Assembly: GCA_050297855.1 (NCBI GenBank)
Contig: JBNKTC010000010.1
Coordinates: 248,001-312,000, forward strand
Length of the DNA stretch: 64,000 nt
Direction: 5' to 3'
Origin: SZUA-545 sp050297855
Lineage (GTDB): Bacteria > Campylobacterota > Campylobacteria > Campylobacterales > SZUA-545
Positions 34,707-42,484 of the stretch are shown here, in pieces (position 1 is the first letter of the stretch; every line of letters starts with the position of its first letter). The position numbers and the translations under genes are program-made. A model generated the notes under the pieces. The model saw only the letters and a program-made list of their open reading frames with translations, did no database searches and had not been told where the DNA came from.

Positions 34707-35435
34707 TCAGTACTGAATGAGTTCTTTGGAGAACTCTGTCAATTTGATTGTCTTAGCGGAGAATTTCACCAGTTTTTTCGCTTTTCGTTTGCCGCCGTAG
34801 AACTCTTTGAGTTCCGGTTTGAAGCTTCTGAAATAGTCGTGAAATTTATCCGCACCTAGTACGCCGACTGCCCATAGCGTGTCGTCATCTTTGTGCTCGA
34901 GTACGATGGATGCCAGCGGCTGTCCCGCGGCACCGGCCAGTACTTTTGCTCCCGCTTTGGCATCATAGGCCGAAAGGTGGGAGGAGCAGACGATCACGCC
35001 GCTTTTGTCGTATGCCATCGTCTTTTTCGTCGTTGGGACATACTGGAAAAAGCTGTCATTGGGTGTCGGGTGGGTCAACTGGTGGGTACAGATCGCCGAA
35101 TAGGCGACAATTGAGCGGTATTTACCTACGCCGCTTTTCCATACATACTCTTCTCCGAATTCCGATTTGAGTTTGACATCCACATCGGTTTTTCCCGGAA
35201 GGTTCAGCAGCAGGCAGGGTGTACCGACGTGCGGGTAGTTGAAGATATAGTTGACTTCCGGTTTAAGTTCGCCGGCTTTGATCGGGTTGCCGTCACCGTC
35301 GACGAGCTGTACCTTTTCATAGGCTTTGTAAAGATTTCCGTCTGCGGCATACAGTCTGCCTTTGATCATTGATGGGCTGACGGCAATCATGGTTGTTCCC
35401 GCAGCAACAACTTTTAGAAAGTTTCTACGATCCAT
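34707..35435 (-). CDS. Tat-exported Rieske iron-sulfur protein
   Basis: A 242-residue periplasmic Rieske [2Fe-2S] protein with a twin-arginine signal (MDRRNFLK). The ligands are C116-x-H118 (AICTHQL) and C150-x-x-H153 (VCSSHLSAYD). The spacing is Rieske-like but the loop-1 form CTHQLTH and the mature N-terminus differ from bc1 subunits, and no cytochrome b gene is near. It sits between the FCSD flavoprotein and soxY, 11 nt from soxY, so it may carry electrons from the flavoprotein or SoxYZ. It has a full-length homologue without these ligands at 39515-40228. Confidence 0.87.
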   Translation of the reverse strand: MDRRNFLKVVAAGTTMIAVSPSMIKGRLYAADGNLYKAYEKVQLVDGDGNPIKAGELKPEVNYIFNYPHVGTPCLLLNLPGKTDVDVKLKSEFGEEYVWKSGVGKYRSIVAYSAICTHQLTHPTPNDSFFQYVPTTKKTMAYDKSGVIVCSSHLSAYDAKAGAKVLAGAAGQPLASIVLEHKDDDTLWAVGVLGADKFHDYFRSFKPELKEFYGGKRKAKKLVKFSAKTIKLTEFSKELIQY

Positions 35436-35592
35436 TTTTCCTCCATAATATATTACAAGTATCGTATCGCTTCAATACGGGCGACTCCAAAAACTTTAAT
35501 ATGTTTTTGTGTCACGCACACTACAGGTTATTTACGAAAATAGTACCGGTATAAAGTTTTTGGAACGCCCTACATTGAAGAAGAAATGATCC

Positions 35593-35614
35593 GAAGGGGG
35601 AACCCACCCCCTTC
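35593..35614 (-). terminator. Hairpin between the FCSD and Rieske genes
   Basis: GAAGGGGG (35593-35600) pairs perfectly with CCCCCTTC (35607-35614) around six bases, 11 nt after the flavoprotein stop. The following minus-strand bases are only moderately T-rich (ATTTCTTCTT). It could be a partial terminator that lowers expression of the Rieske-SoxYZ genes, or an mRNA-stabilising 3' end. Confidence 0.5.
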
Positions 35615-35624
35615 AGACCGGATA

Positions 35625-36977
35625 TTACATAAAGAAGTCGCGATAGAGGCCTTTACCCCATTCAAGCAGACCTTTACCGGCATTAACACCGTCTTTGCTG
35701 TTCCATTTTTCCATTGTTCCGGCATTGGCAAAGCCGAATGCCTTTTTCTCGTCGTTGTATGCATATTCAGCATTAACGGAGACAGCTTTAAGCGGATTGC
35801 TTGTTACCGCAGAGTAGCAGATTGTCAGTGGAGATTTCCACGTAGCACGGCTGAGTTTTTTACCCTGAAGGTGCATATCGATGTATTCCGCAACGATTTT
35901 ACCTTCTGTGTTGGCTGTGTTACCGGATTTAGAGAAGCCCATCGGTCGTACGTCACCTGTACAGAAGACATCCGGATCCGCTTTGGACTGGTATGTGAAC
36001 GGATCGATATCCGCTTCGGCTTTGTTGAAGACACTGTCTTTTGCAACGCCGGCGATCTCGAGCAGTTTGTTCCCTCTAACACGTGGGTAGAGTGCCGCGT
36101 CGGCAAATTCGATCTCTTCGCCCAGTTCTGTTTCGATCACTTTATTATCAAGGTCGATTTTTGTGATCGTGGAGCTTGGCATATATTCGATGATACCGCT
36201 GTAAAGTGTTTTGAATGCGGAGTGGAAACCGTCCGCTTTAATCGTGATGTTCGGATTCTCATCCAGTACGATGACTTTACCCGGGATATCGTTTTTCTTG
36301 AAGTAGTCAGCTACCAGACATGCTCTTTCGTATGGTCCGGGCAGACATCGGTAGTTACCGCCTGGGACAGTGATGACGAAGTTGCCTTCTTCAAAGTCTT
36401 CCAGCTTGGATTTAAGTGTCAGTGTTTCGCTGCCGGGGATAAACGCCGCAGGATACTCTGTTTTGAGTCGCTCTTCCATAGCCATGTCGCCGTTAGTCCA
36501 GCGGGAGTAGTCATAGTCGATACCGGGAGCCAGTACAAGTACGTCATAGCTCAGGCTGCCTTCGTTAGTATAGACCATTTTGTTTGCTTTATCCACATCG
36601 TGAACCGTAGCCTGCAGGAAGTGGTACCCGCTGTTTCTGGCACCTGCAAGGAAGTCATGCGTGATAAATTCGAGAGGAAGGATCCCTGTTGCAACCAGGT
36701 TACTGATAAAACCGGACATAAAGACCGCACGCTTGTCGATCAGGACGACATCGGCATCTTTATTTCGTTTTTTCAGGTATTTTGCAATGGTAAGACCGGA
36801 AGGTCCAGCCCCAACAATAACAACTCGTTTGCCTTTAGCCGCCGGTACCGGCGCCATTCCGGCTTTAGCCGCTCCCATTGCCGGTGCTGCACCTGCAGAT
36901 GCACCACAACCTGTCATTGCTGCAGCTGCAGCAGTAACACCTGTTAGTTTCAACATGTCACGTCTAGTCATGTTCAT
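35625..36977 (-). CDS. Flavocytochrome c sulfide dehydrogenase flavoprotein (FCSD/SoxF-like)
   Basis: A 450-residue periplasmic flavoprotein oxidising sulfide. It has a Tat signal (RRDMLK at 5-10) with a possible lipobox MTGC ending at C24, then a Pro/Ala linker. FAD motif VGAGPSG lies at 55-61. The two redox cysteines of FCSD are both present: C211 in NYRCLPGPYER and C387 in LTICYSAV. The late FAD motif is CTGDVRPMGFSKSG. AAGGGG 8 nt before the ATG supports the start. No diheme FccA gene is adjacent. A shortened paralogue lacking these cysteines lies at 38608-39504. Confidence 0.92.
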   Translation of the reverse strand: MNMTRRDMLKLTGVTAAAAAMTGCGASAGAAPAMGAAKAGMAPVPAAKGKRVVIVGAGPSGLTIAKYLKKRNKDADVVLIDKRAVFMSGFISNLVATGILPLEFITHDFLAGARNSGYHFLQATVHDVDKANKMVYTNEGSLSYDVLVLAPGIDYDYSRWTNGDMAMEERLKTEYPAAFIPGSETLTLKSKLEDFEEGNFVITVPGGNYRCLPGPYERACLVADYFKKNDIPGKVIVLDENPNITIKADGFHSAFKTLYSGIIEYMPSSTITKIDLDNKVIETELGEEIEFADAALYPRVRGNKLLEIAGVAKDSVFNKAEADIDPFTYQSKADPDVFCTGDVRPMGFSKSGNTANTEGKIVAEYIDMHLQGKKLSRATWKSPLTICYSAVTSNPLKAVSVNAEYAYNDEKKAFGFANAGTMEKWNSKDGVNAGKGLLEWGKGLYRDFFM

Positions 36978-37147
36978 ATGTTTACCCCTTAAGTATTTGT
37001 GTCAGGCGAAGTCTGGACAAATAAGGCATCGCTTGGAAATAATCCTATAGGGCTTTTCCTTAATCAAAAGTAAAAACGAATTAAAAAAAGTAATAAAACC
37101 GTAATATTTCCGGATAAATAATAATTATAGTAGCACGGTTACACAGA

Positions 37148-37178
37148 ATAAGAAAATATTATAAATAAGAGCTTTTTT
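37148..37178. promoter_or_regulatory. Shared AT-rich intergenic motif, copy 2
   Basis: ATAAGAAAATATTATAAA at 37148-37165, four bases, then AGCTTTTTT at 37170-37178, identical in both blocks and spacing to 123-153; GGTTACA precedes it at 37138-37144. On the minus strand it offers a TATAAT (37158-37163 in reverse) about 180 bp before the FCSD start. This could be the FCSD promoter or a regulator site. Confidence 0.45.
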
Positions 37179-37256
37179 ATCCTATTTGTAGATCACATTT
37201 TTTTATATAAGGCTTTCTCTATGGACGGGCGTGTTTTTGGCTAACGTAAAAGTATG

Positions 37257-37262
37257 TATAAT
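37257..37262 (+). promoter_or_regulatory. Candidate -10 for the MFS operon
   Basis: TATAAT lies 33 bp upstream of the ATG at 37295, preceded by a T-run (TGTTTTTGG) rather than a clear -35 hexamer. Confidence 0.45.
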
Positions 37263-37294
37263 AAGCCCAATTATATATGTATGAGGATTTTTAC

Positions 37295-38611
37295 ATGAAA
37301 ACTACCGTTTGGCTAAGTATGATTATCGCCCTTAGGTTCCTGGGGTTGTTTATAGTATTACCGCTTCTTTCAGTCTATGCCGCGGGCCAAGACGGGGCGA
37401 CCCCGTTTCTTATCGGCCTTGCCGTCGGCGGGTATGCCCTGACCCAGATGTTTTTTCAGTATCCGCTTGGGAGATTGAGCGATCGGATCGGGCGTAAAAA
37501 GATCATTCTGTTCGGACTCCTGGTCTTTATTGCAGGGTCGGTGATCTGCGCGATGAGCGATTCCATCGAGATGTTGATCCTTGGACGCCTGCTCCAGGGT
37601 GCCGGTGCGATCAGTTCGACGATCACTGCGATGATCAGCGACTTTACAAAAGAGAGCGAGCGTTCCAAGGCGATGGCGATGATGGGCGGAAGTATTGCCA
37701 TGAGTTTCGTCGTCTCCATGATGGCCGGTCCCCTGATCGGCGGCTATTTCGGTATCGAGATACTTTTTGTCATTACCGCGGTTCTCGCTCTTGGTGCCAT
37801 GGTGATCATGCTACTGAAGGTTCCCGAAAGCGACGCGGCCGACCACATCTATGAGTTCGAATCCAAACTGGCCGATATCCTGAAAAACCGGGAACTGCTA
37901 CGGATGAATGTGACGATGTTTTTCCACAGCAGTATGATGACGGTCGCTTTTTTGATCATTCCGTTGACACTTGTGCATACCTACCACTGGGAGAAGTCGG
38001 ATCTGTGGAAGGTCTATCTTCCGGCGATTCTCCTTGGCTTTCTCTTTATGGGGCTTGCTGCGGTCCTCGGGGAGAAGCATAATAAGATCAAACAGGTCTT
38101 TACCGTCTCGGTGATCCTCTTTGGAATCAGCTTCCTCCTCTTTGGTATTGCAGCGACTGATACTTTCTTTGTATTGGCGGCACTGATCTTTTTTGTCGCT
38201 TTTATGATGCTGGAGCCGTTGCTGCAGAGTACGACCACCAAGATCGCCCGTATCCATGAACGGGGAGCGGCCCTGGGGGTCTTTAACACGGTTCAGTTCT
38301 TCGGTGTATTTATCGGCGGGATCGCCGGAGGGTATCTGCTGCAGCACTTCTCCCTGGAGCTGCTTGGGTACCTGTTTGCCCTCTTGTCGGTTTTATGGCT
38401 GGTATGGGTCCTTGGGATGCGTAACCCGGTCAGAGGCGGTTTTGTCTATCTGGAAATGGCGACGGTCAAAGAGGGGTACCGGGAGGCACTGAAAGCTTCC
38501 CCCCTTGTCATGGACTTTTACGTCAATGCGACCGAACAGACACTTGTTGTCAAGTTCGATCCGGCACATGGGGATGCCCAGGGGATCCATGACCTTTTGG
38601 ATGCCCTATGA
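37295..38611 (+). CDS. YajR-like MFS transporter with C-terminal cytoplasmic domain
   Basis: A 438-residue inner-membrane transporter with 12 predicted helices. The MFS motif A appears as GRLSDRIGRKK after helix 2, and RLLQGAGAISS follows in helix 4. The last 60 or so residues (from GFVYLEMATV) form a small soluble domain with a ferredoxin-like pattern, as in E. coli YajR, whose substrate is unknown. GAGGAT 7 nt before this ATG selects it over an in-frame ATG 18 nt upstream. Its stop overlaps the next gene by 4 nt (ATGA), so it is coupled to the degenerate flavoprotein. Confidence 0.85.
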   Translation: MKTTVWLSMIIALRFLGLFIVLPLLSVYAAGQDGATPFLIGLAVGGYALTQMFFQYPLGRLSDRIGRKKIILFGLLVFIAGSVICAMSDSIEMLILGRLLQGAGAISSTITAMISDFTKESERSKAMAMMGGSIAMSFVVSMMAGPLIGGYFGIEILFVITAVLALGAMVIMLLKVPESDAADHIYEFESKLADILKNRELLRMNVTMFFHSSMMTVAFLIIPLTLVHTYHWEKSDLWKVYLPAILLGFLFMGLAAVLGEKHNKIKQVFTVSVILFGISFLLFGIAATDTFFVLAALIFFVAFMMLEPLLQSTTTKIARIHERGAALGVFNTVQFFGVFIGGIAGGYLLQHFSLELLGYLFALLSVLWLVWVLGMRNPVRGGFVYLEMATVKEGYREALKASPLVMDFYVNATEQTLVVKFDPAHGDAQGIHDLLDAL

Positions 38612-39504
38612 TATTGCGTTCGTTTTTTGCCCTGGCACTCCTCCTGCTCTTTAACGCCTGTTCCCATGGCCCCGATCTCTCCAAACTTCCCAAAGAGCAG
38701 CATGATGTTATCGTGCTCGGTGGGAGTACATTCGGACTGACGGTCGTGACGGCACTCAAGGCATATGATGAGTCGATCGATGTGGTGCTGGTGGAGCCGT
38801 CGGATGATTTTATCATCGAGCCTTATATTAACCTCTACCTGGCAGGTAAAATGGATGCAAAACTCCTTTTCCGCCCACTGGCAAATATCGCCAAACGCCA
38901 TAGTTTTATCCACGAAAAGAAACCGGTCGTCATGGTTGAGACCGGCGATAAAAAACGGGTAGTCCTGGATGATCGGGTACTATACTGCAAGCGCCTGGTC
39001 GATGCCCGTTACCGCTACCGGAATACAAAAGGGCAGAGCAGCATCGTGCCGGAACGGCCTGCACTTGAAGCCCTGAAGGAGCGACTGGGTGATCACGGTA
39101 TCCAACGTCTTCTGATCGATGCTTCGGCACTGACTAAGCCCGATCTGATCCGCGCCCAGGAGCTCTATAATATCCTGCAGGGACAACGGACTGTCCTCCT
39201 TTCCGAGGATGACGGTACGCACGATGGGGTTGATATGGTGATCCGCTATCCTGAATACCCCGAGGGGAGCTTCCCGCGTTTTAGTGACAATTTCTTTGTG
39301 CAGTTTAATGAAGGACTCGAGATGACGGCACGGATCGTCAAGGAGGATTTTAAGGGCAGCTATCTGCCCAATATGGTCAAGGAAGAGCGTTTTATCTACC
39401 AAAATGCCGAGACCCTTCAGGGGATCGACCCCGATACCAACAGCAAGCGGGAGGGGACCGAATACCTCTCAAAAGTGATGAAAATACAACGCGATTTTTT
39501 CTAA
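38608..39504 (+). CDS. Degenerate FCSD-flavoprotein-like lipoprotein
   Basis: A 298-residue protein with a lipobox (FNAC, Cys18). After it comes HDVIVLGGSTFGLTVVTAL and DVVLVEPSDDFI, which parallel VVIVGAGPSGLTIAKYL and DVVLIDKRAVFM of the FCSD flavoprotein at 35625-36977. The second glycine of the FAD motif is a serine (G38-G-S40-T-F-G43). Both FCSD redox cysteines and the late CTGD-type FAD motif are absent, and the protein is 150 residues shorter. It probably does not bind FAD normally. Overlap with the MFS gene and an 10-nt gap to the degenerate Rieske gene suggest one operon. Confidence 0.78.
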   Translation: MILRSFFALALLLLFNACSHGPDLSKLPKEQHDVIVLGGSTFGLTVVTALKAYDESIDVVLVEPSDDFIIEPYINLYLAGKMDAKLLFRPLANIAKRHSFIHEKKPVVMVETGDKKRVVLDDRVLYCKRLVDARYRYRNTKGQSSIVPERPALEALKERLGDHGIQRLLIDASALTKPDLIRAQELYNILQGQRTVLLSEDDGTHDGVDMVIRYPEYPEGSFPRFSDNFFVQFNEGLEMTARIVKEDFKGSYLPNMVKEERFIYQNAETLQGIDPDTNSKREGTEYLSKVMKIQRDFF

Positions 39505-39514
39505 AGGACAATAT

Positions 39515-40228
39515 GTGCTAAAACAACCTATTTTTATATTACTGGCCTGTGCCGTTCTCAGCGGTCAGGAGATCGCCCCTGTCTACAAAGCGTACCAGAA
39601 GGCACTCCTTCTTAAATCAAACGGAAGGGTCCTCAAAAAGGAGGATCTCGAAGCCAATACCCACTACTTCTTTCAATATCCCTATAAATCCACACCGGCA
39701 CTGCTGGTAAAGAATGAAGAGCTGGATGAGAACAATGTCAGCCGTTTTACACTGCGCGCCTATCTGGCTATTAATCCCAATACCTATGAATATACCAATA
39801 ATGATGTCTCCATCGTCTCGTTTTACAAAAACGATGATTTCGGGAACGACGTACTGCGGTTCTGTGATGATAAAAGCACCTATGCTATCCAGACGGGTGA
39901 GAATGTCCGTGACAGCAACACAAGTCACTACCCGGCACTGGCACGGGTTATCCTGAAGGAGGAGAACGGGCGGCTTTATGCCACAGGGATCTCCGATATT
40001 AATGTGATTGACGGCATGTTCAAACAGAAGCGTGAAGCATTGACCAAGCGGTTCAGAAGTATGTGGAATGCCAAGGTGAAGTATCAAAAGCCGCGCGTTC
40101 AGCGTTTTGACCGTTTTTCGATTGTTACGGTAAAGTGTAATGAAATCGTACCGTTTGTACCGGGTGAAGCCAATGTCTCTGTCGACGGGAACAGTTCTGT
40201 ATTAATCGAGAAAGTAGAAAAAGAGTAA
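39515..40228 (+). CDS. Rieske-like secreted protein lacking cluster ligands
   Basis: A 237-residue exported protein with a short Sec-type signal ending near LSG (a weak LLAC lipobox is possible). It aligns along its length with the Rieske protein at 34707-35435: VYKAYQKA/LYKAYEKV, YFFQYPYKSTPALLV/YIFNYPHVGTPCLLL, AYLAI/AYSAI, ALARVILKEENGRLYATGI/PLASIVLEHKDDDTLWAVGV. The ligands are gone: C-T-H becomes N87-P-N89 and C-S-S-H becomes C117-D-D-K120. It starts at GTG with AAAGGACA upstream; the overlapping ATG runs into a stop after two codons. It converges on fusA. Confidence 0.8.
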   Translation: MLKQPIFILLACAVLSGQEIAPVYKAYQKALLLKSNGRVLKKEDLEANTHYFFQYPYKSTPALLVKNEELDENNVSRFTLRAYLAINPNTYEYTNNDVSIVSFYKNDDFGNDVLRFCDDKSTYAIQTGENVRDSNTSHYPALARVILKEENGRLYATGISDINVIDGMFKQKREALTKRFRSMWNAKVKYQKPRVQRFDRFSIVTVKCNEIVPFVPGEANVSVDGNSSVLIEKVEKE

Positions 40229-40238
40229 GTAAGAAAAG

Positions 40239-40259
40239 GTCCCGGAAAAGTTCCGGGAC
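40239..40259 (-). terminator. Terminator of fusA (shared with the convergent gene)
   Basis: GTCCCGGAA (40239-40247) pairs with TTCCGGGAC (40251-40259) around three bases. On the minus strand it is followed by a T-rich run (TTTTCTTAC...), fitting an intrinsic terminator for fusA 18 nt after its stop. The plus side lacks a T-run. Confidence 0.65.
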
Positions 40260-40277
40260 AGAGAAAGCAGATAGGGT

Positions 40278-42356
40278 TTATCTGCTTCGTTTTGCGATGA
40301 TCTCTTCGGAGACGTTGTTTGGAACTTCCGCGTATCCGTTGAAGTCCATTGCGTACGTCGCACGACCCTGGGACATGGATCTGAGGTCTGTGGAGTAACC
40401 GAACATTTCAGCAAGTGGTACCATAGCCGTAACGACTTTAACACCCCGTGCATCTTCCATAGACTGGATCTGGCCACGTCGTCGGTTCATGTCACCGATA
40501 ACATCACCCATGTAGTCTTCAGGAGTCTCAACTTCAACTTTCATGATTGGTTCGAGGATATAAGCACCGGCTTTTTTACAACCCTCTTTGAAACCCATGG
40601 AAGCGGCAAGTTTAAACGCCATTTCGGAGGAGTCGACATCGTGGTATGAACCGTCATACAGTGCGACTTTGACGTCAACGACCGGGTAACCCGCAAGGAC
40701 ACCGTTGCTAAGTGCTTCTTCAAGACCTTTTTGAACCGCAGGGATAAATTCCCGTGGAACAACCCCACCTTTGATCTCGTCGATGAATTCAAACGGCTTA
40801 CCGGTTTCCTGAGGCATGATACGCAGGTATACGTGACCGTACTGACCACGACCACCGGACTGTTTCGCGTATTTATACTCTTGTGTAACTTCGTTACGGA
40901 TCGTTTCACGGTATGCAACCTGTGGCTGACCGACTTCCGCTTCGACTTTAAACTCACGCATCATACGGTCGACAAGGATCTCGAGGTGGAGCTCACCCAT
41001 ACCGGAGATAATTGTCTGACCGGACTCTTCATCGGAAGAGACACGGAAGGATGGATCTTCTTCCGCCAGTTTTTTAAGGGCGATACCCATTTTTTCCTGG
41101 TCGGCTTTTGTTTTAGGCTCAACCGCAACGGAGATAACGGGATCCGGGAACTCCATTCTTTCCAGGATAACAGGTTTAGCCGGATCACACAGCGTATCTC
41201 CTGTCAGTGTATCTTTCAGACCGACGATCGCACCGATCTCACCGGCGTGCAGTGCTTTGATCTCTTCACGTTTATTCGAGTGCATCTGAAGCAGACGGCC
41301 GACACGCTCTTTTTTCTCTTTTGTGGAGTTGTAAACGTAGCTACCGGACTCGACTTTACCGGAGTAGACACGTGTGAACGCTAGCTGACCGACGAACGGG
41401 TCAGTCATGATTTTAAACGCCAGGGCGCTGAAAGGTTCGTTGTCATCAGACGGTACAACGATTTCTTCTTCTGTTTTAGGATCGATACCACGGATCGCTT
41501 TTACTTCTGTTGGAGCCGGAAGGTAGTTGACAACAGCGTCAAGCATTGTCTGAACACCTTTGTTTTTAAAGGACGTACCACAGATCATCGGGATCAGTTC
41601 CATGTCGAGCGTACCCTGCTTGATTGCAGCCATCAGTTCTTCTTCACTGATCTCTTCTCCCTCAAGGTACTTCATAGCGATGTCATCGTTGGCATCGGAA
41701 ACGGCTTCAAGCATCTTTTCTCGGTACTCTTCAGCCTGGTCTTTCAGTTCCGCTGGGATCTCTTCGACATCATAGGCTGCACCCATACCTTCGGAGTGCC
41801 ATACGATCGCCTTCATTTTGATAAGGTCAACAACACCCTGGAAGTTGTCTTCCGCACCGATTGGAATCTGGATAGGGCATGCGTTGGCTTTCAGTCGGTC
41901 ACGGACTTGCTGCTCGACTGTAAAGAAGTCGGCACCGATACGGTCCATTTTGTTGACATATACGATTCGTGGTACGCCGTATTTGTCTGCTTGTCGCCAT
42001 ACTGTTTCAGTCTGAGGCTGAACCCCGCCGACCGCACAGAAGACAACGACCGCACCGTCAAGCACTCGCATGGATCGTTCAACTTCGATCGTGAAGTCGA
42101 CGTGTCCGGGGGTGTCGATGATGTTGATCTGCGTGTCACCCCAGCTACAAGTTGTCGCAGCGGAAGTAATTGTAATACCACGCTCTTTTTCCTGCTCCAT
42201 CCAGTCCATGGTTGCAGCACCGTCGTGTACCTCACCGATCTTGTGGCTGATACCGGTGTAGAAAAGAATACGTTCAGTAGTCGTCGTTTTACCGGCGTCG
42301 ATGTGCGCAGCAATACCGATGTTACGAATACGGTTCAAAGGTGTTTTTCTAGCCAT
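40278..42356 (-). CDS. fusA: Translation elongation factor G
   Basis: A 692-residue GTPase that drives translocation and, with RRF, ribosome recycling. G1 AHIDAGKTT, G2 region RGITITSAAT, G3 DTPGHVDF and G4 NKMD are intact. Domain IV follows with SGGRGQYGHV. AAGGAAA precedes the ATG. It is the last gene of the str block rpsL-rpsG-fusA; tuf is not here but at the head of the cluster at 55465-56673. A hairpin lies between it and rpsG. Confidence 0.98.
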   Translation of the reverse strand: MARKTPLNRIRNIGIAAHIDAGKTTTTERILFYTGISHKIGEVHDGAATMDWMEQEKERGITITSAATTCSWGDTQINIIDTPGHVDFTIEVERSMRVLDGAVVVFCAVGGVQPQTETVWRQADKYGVPRIVYVNKMDRIGADFFTVEQQVRDRLKANACPIQIPIGAEDNFQGVVDLIKMKAIVWHSEGMGAAYDVEEIPAELKDQAEEYREKMLEAVSDANDDIAMKYLEGEEISEEELMAAIKQGTLDMELIPMICGTSFKNKGVQTMLDAVVNYLPAPTEVKAIRGIDPKTEEEIVVPSDDNEPFSALAFKIMTDPFVGQLAFTRVYSGKVESGSYVYNSTKEKKERVGRLLQMHSNKREEIKALHAGEIGAIVGLKDTLTGDTLCDPAKPVILERMEFPDPVISVAVEPKTKADQEKMGIALKKLAEEDPSFRVSSDEESGQTIISGMGELHLEILVDRMMREFKVEAEVGQPQVAYRETIRNEVTQEYKYAKQSGGRGQYGHVYLRIMPQETGKPFEFIDEIKGGVVPREFIPAVQKGLEEALSNGVLAGYPVVDVKVALYDGSYHDVDSSEMAFKLAASMGFKEGCKKAGAYILEPIMKVEVETPEDYMGDVIGDMNRRRGQIQSMEDARGVKVVTAMVPLAEMFGYSTDLRSMSQGRATYAMDFNGYAEVPNNVSEEIIAKRSR

Positions 42357-42435
42357 TTGAAGTTTCCTTGATTGAGTTAATTTTGAAGGTTTGGAATTTT
42401 AGTTGTGAAATGTATCTGAAAAATAACAATAGAAG

Positions 42436-42465
42436 GGTGCAACCGAAAAGGATTCGTGTTGCACC
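42436..42465 (-). terminator. Hairpin between rpsG and fusA
   Basis: GGTGCAAC (42436-42443) pairs with GTTGCACC (42458-42465), extended inward by CGAA/TTCG with one bulged T. The minus strand then reads CTTCTATTGTTATTTTTC, moderately T-rich. It may attenuate transcription into fusA or end an rpsLG transcript. Confidence 0.5.
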
Positions 42466-42484
42466 GTCTTCTTTCATTGTCTTC

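Larger units (their letters stand above)
36978..37294. other. Divergent intergenic region between the sulfur locus and the MFS gene
   Basis: This 317-bp region is strongly A/T-rich and holds no gene. It contains the shared motif at 37148-37178, TATAAT-like elements on both strands (for example 37257-37262 on plus, 33 bp before the MFS start), and runs of A and T. It should hold the promoters of the FCSD operon to the left and of the MFS operon to the right. Confidence 0.6.

Noticed and set aside
34707..35435. Rieske subunit of a cytochrome bc1 complex
   Set aside because: No cytochrome b or c1 gene is adjacent, and the CTHQLTH/CSSH boxes and sequence around them differ from bc1 Rieske proteins.
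35586..36947. 453-residue open frame opposite the FCSD flavoprotein
   Set aside because: The minus strand encodes an intact flavoprotein with FAD motif and both redox cysteines; the plus reading is Cys/Phe-rich nonsense.
38608..39504. Pseudogene of the FCSD flavoprotein
   Set aside because: The frame is intact with a good lipoprotein signal and coupled start; the losses are specific substitutions and a shorter end, not frameshifts.
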